This document shows positions 32,205 to 40,679 of a DNA stretch of 64,000 nucleotides, piece after piece (position 1 is the first letter of the stretch; each line of letters opens with the position of its first letter). Source of the stretch: Microcoleus sp. FACHB-831 (GTDB lineage: Bacteria; Cyanobacteriota; Cyanobacteriia; Cyanobacteriales; FACHB-T130); assembly GCF_014695585.1 (NCBI RefSeq), contig NZ_JACJON010000026.1, forward strand, positions 1 through 64,000, written 5' to 3'. Both the position numbers and the translations under genes were made by a program. The notes beneath the pieces are model-generated. The model ran no database searches. It was not told the origin of the DNA and saw only the letters and a program-made list of their open reading frames with translations.

Positions 32205-33498
32205 ACCACTCCATCCCAGCACCCTCGATGAACGACGACAGCAGATAAAACAGTGGATGCAGCGCTGCCGTAACGGAACGCTGGCGCTGTTTGAAGGCAT
32301 CAACTACGAAACTTTCTGTCGTCAAGTTCATCCCGACTTCAGCCCGATTGGTTGGCATCTAGGCCACATTGCCTATATCGAGGCAATGTGGCTGCTAAAT
32401 CGTTGTGCTGGCATTTCTTTTGAACCCCCCGTTAGCAAGGGGGGGAAAAGCAATTTGACCCAATATCAACGCTTATTTGCTGCTGATGGATTGCCTAAGC
32501 ACGAACGGGTTTATCTACCGACACTCTCGGAAGTTCGCTGCTACCTGGATACAGTCAGAAAACAGGTGTTCGATTACCTGGAAATAGCGCCAATAGATTC
32601 GCAGGAACGCTTGTGGCGCTGGTTAATTCAGCATGAAAGCCAGCACAGCGAAATTATCAGCTTTGTGCTGCAATTGCAACAAGGCGCGATCGCTCCTCAG
32701 TGGTCTGGCATCAACCGTCAGCAGTCAGAAAAACAACACTCAACTGACAACAGCCAACTGACCGAAATGGTGGAAATTCCAGCAGGTGAGTTTGAGATGG
32801 GTAACGACTCTATCGACGCGCTGGATAACGAGCTACCAGTCCATCGAGTATATTTGGATACCTACCAAATTGACCGCTATCCCGTCACCTGCGGCCAGTA
32901 TCGCGCGTTTATGGAAGCGGGGGGCTACCGCGATCGCCACTTGTGGTCAGATGCGGGCTGGAAATGGCTTGAGGATAATCCTGTAAACCAACCGCTTTAT
33001 TGGGTGGATGCCGCAGAGTGGGACAATTACCCTGTTTGCGGTGTAAGTTGCCACGAAGCCGAAGCCTATGCCCGATTCGCGGGTAAGCGCCTCCCAACCG
33101 AGGCGGAATGGGAAAAAGCCGCTAGTTGGGATGCAGCAACAACCAGCCGCCGCACTTACGCTTGGGGGGAAACTACACCAGACGCGCACCGATGCAACCA
33201 TGACAACGCGGTGGGACATACAACGCCAGTAGATGCCTATCCAGGCGGACAAAGTGGTTATGGTGTTTGCGATACTCTAGGCAACGTCTGGGAGTGGACT
33301 GCTTCCTGGTTCGATGGCTACGAGGGTTTTGTGAGTTATCCTTACGCTGGTTATTCCAAAGCTTATTTCGATGGACAACATCGAGTGCTAAAGGGAGGAA
33401 GTTGGGCGACTCGTCCTTGGGCGTTGCGGTGTGCTTTTCGCAACTGGTATTATCCTGAAGTGCGTCAAATTTTGGCTGGATTTCGATGTGCTTTGTAA
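32179..33498 (+). CDS. egtB: Ergothioneine biosynthesis sulfoxide synthase EgtB
   Basis: The roughly 439-residue non-haem iron enzyme has an N-terminal DinB-like domain with iron ligands in GWHLGHIAYIEAMW and HESQHSE. The C-terminal formylglycine-generating-enzyme fold has IPAGEFEMGNDS, LPTEAEWEKAA, GNVWEWTASW, LKGGSWATRPWALRCAFRNWY and GFRCA. It joins hercynine to a cysteine thiol donor with oxygen. The ORF opens at TTG 32104 inside egtC. I choose TTG 32179, which has GGGGGAAG upstream and gives a 26-base overlap with egtC; GTG 32164 is an alternative. Overlap implies translational coupling with egtC. Confidence 0.88.
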   Translation: MTFKSLNSKPLHPSTLDERRQQIKQWMQRCRNGTLALFEGINYETFCRQVHPDFSPIGWHLGHIAYIEAMWLLNRCAGISFEPPVSKGGKSNLTQYQRLFAADGLPKHERVYLPTLSEVRCYLDTVRKQVFDYLEIAPIDSQERLWRWLIQHESQHSEIISFVLQLQQGAIAPQWSGINRQQSEKQHSTDNSQLTEMVEIPAGEFEMGNDSIDALDNELPVHRVYLDTYQIDRYPVTCGQYRAFMEAGGYRDRHLWSDAGWKWLEDNPVNQPLYWVDAAEWDNYPVCGVSCHEAEAYARFAGKRLPTEAEWEKAASWDAATTSRRTYAWGETTPDAHRCNHDNAVGHTTPVDAYPGGQSGYGVCDTLGNVWEWTASWFDGYEGFVSYPYAGYSKAYFDGQHRVLKGGSWATRPWALRCAFRNWYYPEVRQILAGFRCAL

Positions 33499-33695
33499 GG
33501 GGGATTTATAGTCCGGCCTTGACGCTTGGGGGGTTAAGTAGCCAGGGTAGTGGGAAAATGCGAAAAGAATCGGAATCAGCAGGAAGTATCTAGCCCAGGC
33601 GCGATTTTATTGCTAAAGGCTTTGTGTTTCAATGACTGATAGCTTTAGCAAGCGATTTTGCGAGTGCGATCGCTCCCACACAAACCGGAGGTTGA

Positions 33696-34739
33696 ATGAC
33701 AATTTCTAAAACTGCAAGCAGCAATGTATCTTCCCCATACACTATAGAAAAACGCTTGCAGCTACAGCATTTACTTAGTTCTACCCAAGCAAAAGAAATA
33801 AAACAAGTTGACGGTAGCGATGTTGTTAAGGGTTTAAGTCAAACTCCCAAATCGTTACCGCCTCGCTATTTTTACGATGACAAAGGTTCGCAGCTGTTTG
33901 AGCAAATCTGTGAGTTACCGGAATATTATCTAACACGCACGGAAACTGCTATTTTGCAGAAATATGCGGGTGAAGTTGCGAGTTTTACAGGTGCGTGCGA
34001 ACTGGTGGAACTGGGTAGCGGTAGTTCAACTAAAACCCGCGTTCTGTTAGATGCTTATCAGGAATTAGGCTATCCGCTGCGCTATCTACCAATTGATGTT
34101 AGTGCGGGAATTTTGGAAAATAGTGCTAAAGATTTGCTGGCTGATTATCCATCGCTACAGGTAAATGGAATAGTAAGTACCTATGAGTTGGCGTTGGAAA
34201 ATTTACCAGCAGCCGAGTTACCAAGCCGCGCGATTTGTTTTATTGGTAGCACGTTGGGTAATTTGAAGCCAGAAGAGTGCGAGCGCTTCTTTTCACAGAT
34301 TACTTCTGCTCTCCAGGTCGGGGAGTATTTCTTGTTAGGGATAGACTTGCAAAAGCCAGCACATCTGTTGAATGCAGCCTATAACGATAGCCAGGGAGTA
34401 ACGGCTGCTTTTAATCTGAATATGTTGGAGCATTTGAACTGGAAATTTGATGGCAATTTTGACACGACGCAGTTTGAACATTGGGCGTTTTATAACGAAT
34501 CGCAGCACCAGATTGAGATGCATTTGAAGAGTAAGCGATCGCAATCTGTGCATTTACGCGCCTTAGATTTAACCGTTGAGTTTGAGATGGGCGAGACAAT
34601 TTTAACTGAAATTTCTCGCAAATTTGATATCAATGTTATGCAGCAGTATCTGGAAGCACGGCGTCTAAAACCTCTGCAAGTTTGGACAGATGCGGATCGG
34701 TGGTTTGGCTTGGTGTTGTGTCAACTGCAATCGGCGTAA
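33696..34739 (+). CDS. egtD: L-histidine N-alpha-methyltransferase EgtD
   Basis: The 347-residue SAM methyltransferase trimethylates histidine to hercynine, the first step of ergothioneine synthesis. It shows PRYFYDDKGSQLFEQICELPEYYLTRTE at the N-terminus, the SAM loop ELGSGSSTKT near residue 108, YLPIDVS and FIGSTLGNL. The C-terminal part ends with FEMGETILTEIS and WFGLVLCQL, as in the family. It follows egtB by 197 bases, and the ATG at 33696 has CGGAGGTTG as ribosome site. The gene order C-B-D puts the first reaction last. Confidence 0.92.
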   Translation: MTISKTASSNVSSPYTIEKRLQLQHLLSSTQAKEIKQVDGSDVVKGLSQTPKSLPPRYFYDDKGSQLFEQICELPEYYLTRTETAILQKYAGEVASFTGACELVELGSGSSTKTRVLLDAYQELGYPLRYLPIDVSAGILENSAKDLLADYPSLQVNGIVSTYELALENLPAAELPSRAICFIGSTLGNLKPEECERFFSQITSALQVGEYFLLGIDLQKPAHLLNAAYNDSQGVTAAFNLNMLEHLNWKFDGNFDTTQFEHWAFYNESQHQIEMHLKSKRSQSVHLRALDLTVEFEMGETILTEISRKFDINVMQQYLEARRLKPLQVWTDADRWFGLVLCQLQSA

Positions 34740-34965
34740 TCAACAAGCAATATCGCTCAACTAAATAGGTTTTATTTTTTAGAGGCGCATCTCCATGCGC
34801 CTTTAACGCAAGTTTAAAAAATTAGCCTGTTTAATTTATGAACCAAGATGCACTACCAACCGCAGAATGTTTTACAAAAGTTTTAAAAAATTACATATAG
34901 CCTAAAAAAAATCAACAAGCGATCGCGTTGTTGAAAATATACTATTTGAAGCTCAGATAGTCTTG

Positions 34966-35628
34966 ATGAAATACACATTTATCTTTCTAATTTTAGGAAC
35001 TTATCTAATCGTAATTAGCTTTAAATTGGGAATATTGGGATGGCTGCTTTTTTGGTGTGGTGTTAGTTTTATTACCCTCGGCGCGGCATATGGATGGCTA
35101 GGGGCGCGAGTATTTGGCAAAGGGTCAGATGGTAGGATGGCATGGTGGGCTATGGCTTTATTGATGCCATACTTATTGTTAACCTGGGCAATCTGGCACT
35201 TGCAAATAAGAATAGGAAAAGAGGATAGTTGGAACGCGATCGCGCCTAATATATGGTTAGGGCGCAGACCATTTGTTAAAGACTTGCCAGATAATATCAG
35301 TTTGATAGTCGATTTAACAGCAGAATTCTCAGAATCTCAGAAAGTTATTGCAGGCAGAGATTATATTTGCGTCCCCACATTAGATGCATCTGTACCTGAC
35401 GATAAAACCTTTCGAGAACTAATAGAAAAAGTCTCAGCTTGGCAAGGAAATATTTATATCCACTGTGCCCTTGGACACGGAAGATCGGCAACAGTCGTCG
35501 CTGGTGTACTTGTGGCAAAAGGGCTTGCAGATAATGTCGATCGAGCAGAGGAAATTATCAAAAAAAAGCGTCCTGGAATTGAGATTAGTAAAGCCCAGCG
35601 TCGCTTGCTTAATAGGGTAGTTACTTAA
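34966..35628 (+). CDS. Membrane-anchored dual-specificity/tyrosine phosphatase
   Basis: The roughly 220-residue protein has three hydrophobic segments in its first 85 residues and then a phosphatase domain (about 90-220). The signature is IHCALGHGRSAT with Cys167 and Arg173; VDLTAEF and PTLDASVPDD supply the general acid region. The domain would face the cytoplasm by the positive-inside rule (RIGK after the last helix). It removes phosphate from protein or lipid substrates. ATG 34966 is preferred to the TTG 34963. It converges with the DUF423 gene and overlaps its stop end by a few bases. Confidence 0.85.
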   Translation: MKYTFIFLILGTYLIVISFKLGILGWLLFWCGVSFITLGAAYGWLGARVFGKGSDGRMAWWAMALLMPYLLLTWAIWHLQIRIGKEDSWNAIAPNIWLGRRPFVKDLPDNISLIVDLTAEFSESQKVIAGRDYICVPTLDASVPDDKTFRELIEKVSAWQGNIYIHCALGHGRSATVVAGVLVAKGLADNVDRAEEIIKKKRPGIEISKAQRRLLNRVVT

Positions 35629-36001
35629 AGCTAAAAGCTGCAACCGCAAGACAACCCCAGCCAATTAGAAAAGCAGCTCCACCAAGGGGAGCGATCGCGC
35701 CCAACCACTTTATACCGCTGAAACTCAGGGCGTACAAACTCCCTGAAAAAAGTGCTATGCCAGCGATGAAAGCAACCCCAGATGCAACTAGGAAAGAGTG
35801 GGATGTTTCGGCGCGACTTAATAATAAGGCTACCACTAACAGTGCCAAAGCGTGATACATCTGATAACGAGCGCCAGTCTCGAAAATTTCGATAGCGCGA
35901 TCGCTGAGTTTTTCCCTGAGAGCGTGCGTCGCAAATGCACCAGCAGCAACAGATAAACCAGCTAAAATAGATGCGATCGCTAGAAAAATTTGAGTAATCA
36001 T
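35621..36001 (-). CDS. DUF423 membrane protein (YgdD/TMEM256 type)
   Basis: The 126-residue protein has four membrane helices and matches the DUF423 family: SVAAGAFATHALRE at the N-terminus, YHALALLVVALL, FSGSLYAL and IAPLGGAAFLIGWGCL. The function of the family is not known. The start ATG at 36001 lies 15 bases from the L7/L12-like gene end. The stop overlaps that of the phosphatase on the opposite strand by eight bases. Confidence 0.9.
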   Translation of the reverse strand: MITQIFLAIASILAGLSVAAGAFATHALREKLSDRAIEIFETGARYQMYHALALLVVALLLSRAETSHSFLVASGVAFIAGIALFSGSLYALSFSGIKWLGAIAPLGGAAFLIGWGCLAVAAFSFK

Positions 36002-36015
36002 AATCTCAGTAACTT

Positions 36016-36690
36016 TTATCTAATATTAACCTTTGCGCCTGCTTTTTCCAACTGCGCCTTGATGCTTTCGGCTTCATCCCTGGTAACGCATTTTTTAACA
36101 GGTTGTGGTGTAGCTTCTACTATGTCTTTGGCGTGCTTCAGACCTAACCCTGTTATTTCCCTTACCGCTTTGATAATGGCAATTTTATTAGAGTTGGGAG
36201 AATCTTCTAAAATTACATCGCATCTTTCTTGAGCTTCTGTTGTAGGGATAGTATTGGAAGAATATAGGTAGCGATCGCTCGTTCCGGATATGAGGAAATA
36301 ATAAGAAATTCCCCCTTCCTCGCTTACGTTAAAACTACCATCAAACTCTTTAGCTTTTTCATCCAAATATTGCTTCGCTTGCTCTGCTGTTAGCTTCGCC
36401 TCCATTGCAAAGTTTAGAACTGTGATATTCCCATCACCTTCTTTGATTAGTCGGTAAAAAGTAGACTGGACGCGATCGCGGATTTCTTGCTTGTGGTCTT
36501 TGTAAGATTCCCACGCCAGCCAGCTACCCGCTCCCATTAAAGGCAAACTATAGACAAGACAAGTGAGAACCTGGCTTATTATCTTATCTCGTTTAGTCTC
36601 TTTGCCAAAAGGTTGATAAACCGCAAGTAATAAGAAAAAAAAGCCTAAAGTCAGTAGGAACCCCGCAGCGCCTTTTTTGATTGGCTTCAT
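36016..36690 (-). CDS. Membrane protein with C-terminal ribosomal L7/L12-like domain
   Basis: The 224-residue protein has two membrane helices (about 10-28 and 38-56). A cytoplasmic middle domain (about 70-150) shows STFYRLIKEGDGNITVLNFAME and AKQYLDEKAKEF. Residues 158-224 then match the C-terminal domain of ribosomal protein bL12: DVILED, IAIIKAVREITGLGLKHAKD, IVEATPQPVK and AEKAGAK-type ends. The bL12 domain normally recruits translation GTPases. The next gene (36769-37239) shares the membrane and middle domains but lacks this tail. Whether the domain contacts elongation factors is unknown. Confidence 0.8.
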   Translation of the reverse strand: MKPIKKGAAGFLLTLGFFFLLLAVYQPFGKETKRDKIISQVLTCLVYSLPLMGAGSWLAWESYKDHKQEIRDRVQSTFYRLIKEGDGNITVLNFAMEAKLTAEQAKQYLDEKAKEFDGSFNVSEEGGISYYFLISGTSDRYLYSSNTIPTTEAQERCDVILEDSPNSNKIAIIKAVREITGLGLKHAKDIVEATPQPVKKCVTRDEAESIKAQLEKAGAKVNIR

Positions 36691-36768
36691 AGTTCTAGGT
36701 GATGTGTTTAATATGCCGAATCGTTAACGCGATCGCTACTATATCTACACTTCCCTTCGGGTTAATTC

Positions 36769-37239
36769 CTAACTTTTAGCAAACCCTCCCCCTAGTTCGG
36801 GAAAATAATACGCAACTCCACCATTATCACTTACATTAAAGTTAGCGTTGAACTCTTCGGCTTTTTCATCCAAATATTGTTTAGCGGCTTCTCCTGATAG
36901 TTTTGTATCCATCGCAAAGCGCATCACTGTAATGTTGCCATTCCCTTCTTGGACGAGTCGAAAAAAGCTAGAACGCAGGCGATCGCTCATTTCTTCTTCA
37001 GCTTGTTGCTTTAAACCCCGCCTTAGCCAGCCTGCGGTAATAGTCCCAGATACTCCTAACAACAAGAAAGGCGAAGTTATAATTAAATTTACAGCGATAT
37101 TTTCGGCTTTACTCATCGGCTTTTGGCCTTTCTCAGGAGGAACTAACATGAGGCATATAAAAAGCAGCAAGCCGATTCCTATGCTAAAAGAGCCGCCGAT
37201 GAGTAACGTTTGGGCAAACCTTTTTTTGGCAGGATTCAT
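36769..37239 (-). CDS. Two-helix membrane protein, paralogue lacking the L7/L12-like tail
   Basis: The 156-residue protein has membrane helices at about 12-32 and 48-68. Its soluble domain corresponds closely to residues 70-150 of the neighbouring protein: SSFFRLVQEGNGNITVMRFAMD, AKQYLDEKAEEFNANFNVSDNGG and VAYYF. It stops where the L7/L12-like domain starts in the paralogue. Both are on the minus strand, 78 bases apart, consistent with tandem duplication. The function is unknown. Confidence 0.75.
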   Translation of the reverse strand: MNPAKKRFAQTLLIGGSFSIGIGLLLFICLMLVPPEKGQKPMSKAENIAVNLIITSPFLLLGVSGTITAGWLRRGLKQQAEEEMSDRLRSSFFRLVQEGNGNITVMRFAMDTKLSGEAAKQYLDEKAEEFNANFNVSDNGGVAYYFPELGGGFAKS

Positions 37240-37281
37240 AAATCGCAGCTAATTTACTCGAAGATTGCTGCGATCTTAACC

Positions 37282-37968
37282 TCATTTTCGCGTAGCTTCC
37301 AGTATGCGCGAAAAGTAAAAACGGGTGCGAGTCATAGCCTGTCGCTGAATTGAAAACCCAGCACTTTCAAGAATCTTCACAACATCAGCTTCGCGATGCA
37401 GATAAGCCCTAGTTGCTTTACTAGGGCCAGGGAAAAAACTGCCAATTTTCTTTAGCAAAGTCAAGGCGCAAGTTTTAGGCGCGAAGCTGAGAATCACGCG
37501 AGATTCTGCCATAGAACTGAGATGATTTATCATCTCCGCTGCTTTATCTTGGGGATAGTGAATTAGCACGTCGAGGCAAATGACGGTGTGATATTTGCCG
37601 CTTAATGTCTCCAAATCTTGAACGGCGAAAGTAAGATTATCCGCGTTCTGCAAGACAGTTTGCGATCGCTCTTTCCCTTCTTCTACCATTTTCTCGGAAA
37701 TATCGCTGGCGAACACTTTCGCACTTGCTTGGGCTAGGGGGATGCTGAGGCTACCGACGCCGCAACCAGCATCGCAAATCGACAAGTTAGCCAAATTGCC
37801 ATCATCTTTCAGCCAACCCAAGACGGTATCGACTGTTTGCTGGTGTCCCGTGCGGATATCTAACTGGACTTTATTAACTTCGCCATCGCCGTAAATCCGC
37901 CGCCAGCGGTCGAAACCAGTGGCGTTGAAGTATTCCCGAACAATCGTTTTATCGTCAAGTGCGTTCAT
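37282..37968 (-). CDS. chlM: Magnesium-protoporphyrin IX methyltransferase
   Basis: The 228-residue enzyme transfers a methyl group from SAM to the propionate of Mg-protoporphyrin IX in chlorophyll synthesis. The N-terminus shows VREYFNATGFDRWRRIYG, then the SAM motif CDAGCGVGSLSIPLA near residue 65, VFASDISEKMVEEG, VICLDVLIHYP and a C-terminal FYFSRILEA. The length equals that of the family. It marks the host as a chlorophyll-making phototroph. The start ATG at 37968 is unambiguous. It is separated by 42 bases from the downstream small membrane protein gene. Confidence 0.93.
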   Translation of the reverse strand: MNALDDKTIVREYFNATGFDRWRRIYGDGEVNKVQLDIRTGHQQTVDTVLGWLKDDGNLANLSICDAGCGVGSLSIPLAQASAKVFASDISEKMVEEGKERSQTVLQNADNLTFAVQDLETLSGKYHTVICLDVLIHYPQDKAAEMINHLSSMAESRVILSFAPKTCALTLLKKIGSFFPGPSKATRAYLHREADVVKILESAGFSIQRQAMTRTRFYFSRILEATRK

Positions 37969-37978
37969 AAACTTGGAT

Positions 37979-38300
37979 TTAGTTTAAGTGTTCCCAACGC
38001 TTAAACTTACCATTCTGAGCCGCCACTAAGAAATCAAACCGCAAATTGCAGCCGCGCCGCTTGTTCGATTGTAGTGCGGGGGTAGGGCTGTCCTTAAAAA
38101 GTTTTTGCAACACAACCCCGCCGTTGGGGTGTCCAGAGGGGTCGTATTGGGTAATTTGTGCTTCTGCGAGTTGTCCGGTGGGGAGGTCGGTGAAAAGGAG
38201 GTTGATATCGAGGGGGGTAGAGGGAGAGAGGAGGGTGTTCCAGAGGGAAAGGGCGGTATTGTTGAGGGTGTAAATGGATTTGGGAGTTGAGTTATGGACG
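37979..38300 (-). pseudogene. Probable remnant of a secreted metalloprotease-like gene
   Basis: The minus frame here reads NTALSLWNTLL, STPLDINLLFTDLPTGQLAEA and YDPSGHPNGGVV. This resembles the interdomain stretch of cyanobacterial matrixin-like exoproteins, in which a strand pair follows the first helices. Start, catalytic zinc motif and the rest are absent, and the frame then drifts into unrelated sequence before a stop. The open frame continues upstream only because it is antisense to the pentapeptide gene. The family assignment is from memory and tentative. Confidence 0.35.
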
Positions 38301-38761
38301 CTGAGGAATTGCTCAGAAGATATGCTGCTGGGGAGAGGGATTTTGCTCGTGTGGACTTGAGAAGCAAGGATTTGGGAGGGGTTGACCTCAGTGGAGCTGA
38401 CTTGAGCGGTGCCAGAATTAGTTTCCTCGAACTTGCCAATTTGAGAGGAACCAATCTGCGTAATGCCCGTTTGGCTGATGCCAATTTGGATGGTGCTGAT
38501 CTGACTGGAGCTAACCTCAGAGGAGCTGATTTGCGTGATGCCACTCTCAGGGGTGCCAATCTGACTGATGCCGATCTCAGAGGGGCTGACTTGTTTGAAA
38601 CTGATCTGAGAAGAGCTAACTTGACCTATGCCAATTTGGGGGGGGTCAATCTGGAAAAAGTGGTTTTTTGCGATACCATTATGCCAGACGGATTCATTCG
38701 GAACGATCACTGTTTAGTTGAGAACCGTTTGGGACGAGGTAGAGCATACATCAGTAAATAG
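38294..38761 (+). CDS. Pentapeptide-repeat protein
   Basis: The 155-residue protein contains about twenty A(D/N)LxG-type pentapeptides between residues 18 and 125: LSGADLSGARISF, LRGTNLRNARLADANLDGADLTGANL and so on. These would fold as a right-handed quadrilateral beta helix. There is no signal or membrane part. The final 30 residues are non-repetitive. Cyanobacteria carry many such proteins of unknown role. Codon periodicity keeps antisense frames open, which explains the long minus-strand open frames here. It starts at the edge of a decayed gene. Confidence 0.85.
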   Translation: MDAEELLRRYAAGERDFARVDLRSKDLGGVDLSGADLSGARISFLELANLRGTNLRNARLADANLDGADLTGANLRGADLRDATLRGANLTDADLRGADLFETDLRRANLTYANLGGVNLEKVVFCDTIMPDGFIRNDHCLVENRLGRGRAYISK

Positions 38762-38925
38762 AGGTGAATGTTCTGAATCTCTGGAGGAACATTTGACAGA
38801 AAATTCTAGTAAATTCCTCAAGATTGCTTATTTTCATGCCCTCTTATCAGCTAAAGAGAAAAGCCAATTACAAACACGCGATCGCTCCCCTAAAATCGCA
38901 CGATTCACTTATTCTTAGTTTTCTC

Positions 38926-40113
38926 CTACATTAATCGTTCCCACGTAAGTTCGCGTGTTGCTTCATCTAAGCGCCAGCGCAACAATTTAGCGGCATTTTC
39001 ACCAATTATTCCTGTCATCGCGATCGCTTGTCTTGGTGCTTCAGTTGCAAGCGCGATCGCTGTTTCCACGCCACAAATCCCCCATTTGACTAAATTCTGC
39101 ACTCCCACCAATAGCCCTAGCGTCGTCCCCGAAAGCGTTCCATCTGGCAGTCTCGCCGTGCCATTTTTTACCTCAATCTGTCGCGTATCCCAAGGATAAA
39201 CTCCATCTGGAAGCCCTAATGGTGCTAAAGCATCGCTTACCAAAAAAATGCCTTTCTCATAGCAGCTTGCTCGTAATAGCAGCTCAATCATAGTAAGAGA
39301 GACGTGCTGACCGTCGGCAATTAAACCACACTTAACATCAGGATGGACTATCGCAGCTCCCAATAATCCCGGTTCTCGGTGATGTAAACTCGGCATGGCA
39401 TTAAACGCATGAGTCACCATCGATGCTCCTAGTTTAAATGCCCGTTCTGCTTCCGCTGCTGTGGCTTGTGAGTGTCCCAGACTAACAGTAATGCCGAGCG
39501 ATCGCAAATATTCTATCGCCTCGCCTGTCTCATCTAACTCTGGCGCAAGCGTCATCACTTTCACGATACTCGCGTAATCCCCTAAAACGCGCTTGATATT
39601 CTCAATCGTCAGCGGCAAAAGATACTCTTCGGGATGTGCGCCTCGCTTTTGGAAATTCAAAAATGGCCCCTCTAGGTGTACCCCAAGCATTTGGGCAACT
39701 CCGCCTTGCTCCCCTGTTGTAGCAAAATCGGCTAAAACAGAGAGCGATCGCTGTATGTTCTCCACCGATGTCGTAACTATGGTGGGCAAAAATCCATCTA
39801 CGCCCTGATTCCACAGAAATTTACAAATTTCTGGCAACTTATCCGCATTCTCAACATTCAAATCGGGAAATGCCAAGCCCAGCGCCCCGTTAATCTGCAA
39901 ATCCACTCCACCAAGCGAAACCCAATCCCCACCGACATCCACTACTTGCAAATCGGGCGGTGGAACCCGTTTAAACACCACATCCATCGGCAAAATTGAT
40001 TTAACAATTCCTTGCGAATCGACAAATATTTGCTGCAAGCCTTCGCAACCTAGCACTCTAGCGTTGATAATATCCATCGGTGTAGCAAATGACAGAGTTG
40101 TTGCTTGTGTCAT
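38926..40113 (-). CDS. nagA: N-acetylglucosamine-6-phosphate deacetylase
   Basis: The roughly 395-residue amidohydrolase removes acetate from GlcNAc-6-phosphate in amino-sugar recycling. It shows LGVHLEGPFLNFQKRGAHP, SLGHSQATAAEAERA, MVTHAFNAMPSLHHREPG, VKCGLIADGQHVS and FLVSDALAPLG, covering metal and substrate ligands. I start at ATG 40113. The open frame runs eight residues further to 40137, but that extension is translated from a heptamer repeat. It is divergent from purE with only 44 bases between the start codons. nagB is not in the window. Confidence 0.9.
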   Translation of the reverse strand: MTQATTLSFATPMDIINARVLGCEGLQQIFVDSQGIVKSILPMDVVFKRVPPPDLQVVDVGGDWVSLGGVDLQINGALGLAFPDLNVENADKLPEICKFLWNQGVDGFLPTIVTTSVENIQRSLSVLADFATTGEQGGVAQMLGVHLEGPFLNFQKRGAHPEEYLLPLTIENIKRVLGDYASIVKVMTLAPELDETGEAIEYLRSLGITVSLGHSQATAAEAERAFKLGASMVTHAFNAMPSLHHREPGLLGAAIVHPDVKCGLIADGQHVSLTMIELLLRASCYEKGIFLVSDALAPLGLPDGVYPWDTRQIEVKNGTARLPDGTLSGTTLGLLVGVQNLVKWGICGVETAIALATEAPRQAIAMTGIIGENAAKLLRWRLDEATRELTWERLM

Positions 40114-40123
40114 CACGTTTAAA

Positions 40124-40155
40124 AATCCAAAATCCAAAATCTAAAATCTAAAATC
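40124..40155. repeat. Heptanucleotide repeat in the nagA-purE gap
   Basis: Two AATCCAA units are followed by two AATCTAA units and a partial fifth. They fill most of the 44-base divergent gap, two bases before the purE ATG. Confidence 0.9.
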
Positions 40156-40157
40156 GC

Positions 40158-40679
40158 ATGACTCAACCACTAATTGGAATTATCATGGGCAGCGATTCCG
40201 ATTTGCCTACCATGCAGGGAGCGATCGCTGTATGTGAAGACTTCGGCATTGCCTGCGAAGTTGCAATTGTCTCTGCCCACCGCACGCCAGAACGCATGGT
40301 GGAATATGCCCAGCAAGCGCACGTCCGGGGGCTAAAAGTAATTATCGCTGGTGCTGGCGGTGCAGCCCATCTGCCTGGTATGGTTGCCTCGCTTACACCC
40401 TTGCCAGTAATTGGGGTTCCCGTAGCCAGCCGTCACTTACAGGGAGTCGATTCCCTCTATTCAATCGTGCAAATGCCAGCCGGAATTCCTGTCGCCACCG
40501 TCGCCATTGGCAATGCCAAAAATGCTGGACTTCTGGCTGTGCAAATTTTGGCTTCCCATCAACCAGAGTTATTAGAGAAAGTGCAGCAGTATCGGCAAAG
40601 TTTAGCCGAATCTGTAATGGAAAAGCAAGGGCGACTAGATCAACTGGGTTATAAGCAGTATCTAGAGCAAATGCCCTAA
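40158..40679 (+). CDS. purE: N5-carboxyaminoimidazole ribonucleotide mutase PurE
   Basis: The 173-residue class I PurE converts N5-CAIR to CAIR in purine synthesis. Conserved features are [13 protein letters not shown] at the N-terminus, SAHRTPERM near residue 42 (active-site His), [24 protein letters not shown] and [13 protein letters not shown]. The length fits the family. No PurK gene is adjacent. The start has no Shine-Dalgarno sequence, and the promoter must overlap the repeat or nagA. Confidence 0.95.
   Translation: MTQPLIGIIMGSDSDLPTMQGAIAVCEDFGIACEVAIVSAHRTPERMVEYAQQAHVRGLKVIIAGAGGAAHLPGMVASLTPLPVIGVPVASRHLQGVDSLYSIVQMPAGIPVATVAIGNAKNAGLLAVQILASHQPELLEKVQQYRQSLAESVMEKQGRLDQLGYKQYLEQMP

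Noticed and set aside
38026-38710. Two long minus-strand frames over the pentapeptide gene
   Set aside because: The pentapeptide codon periodicity keeps antisense frames open; only the part below about 38300 has independent protein character.
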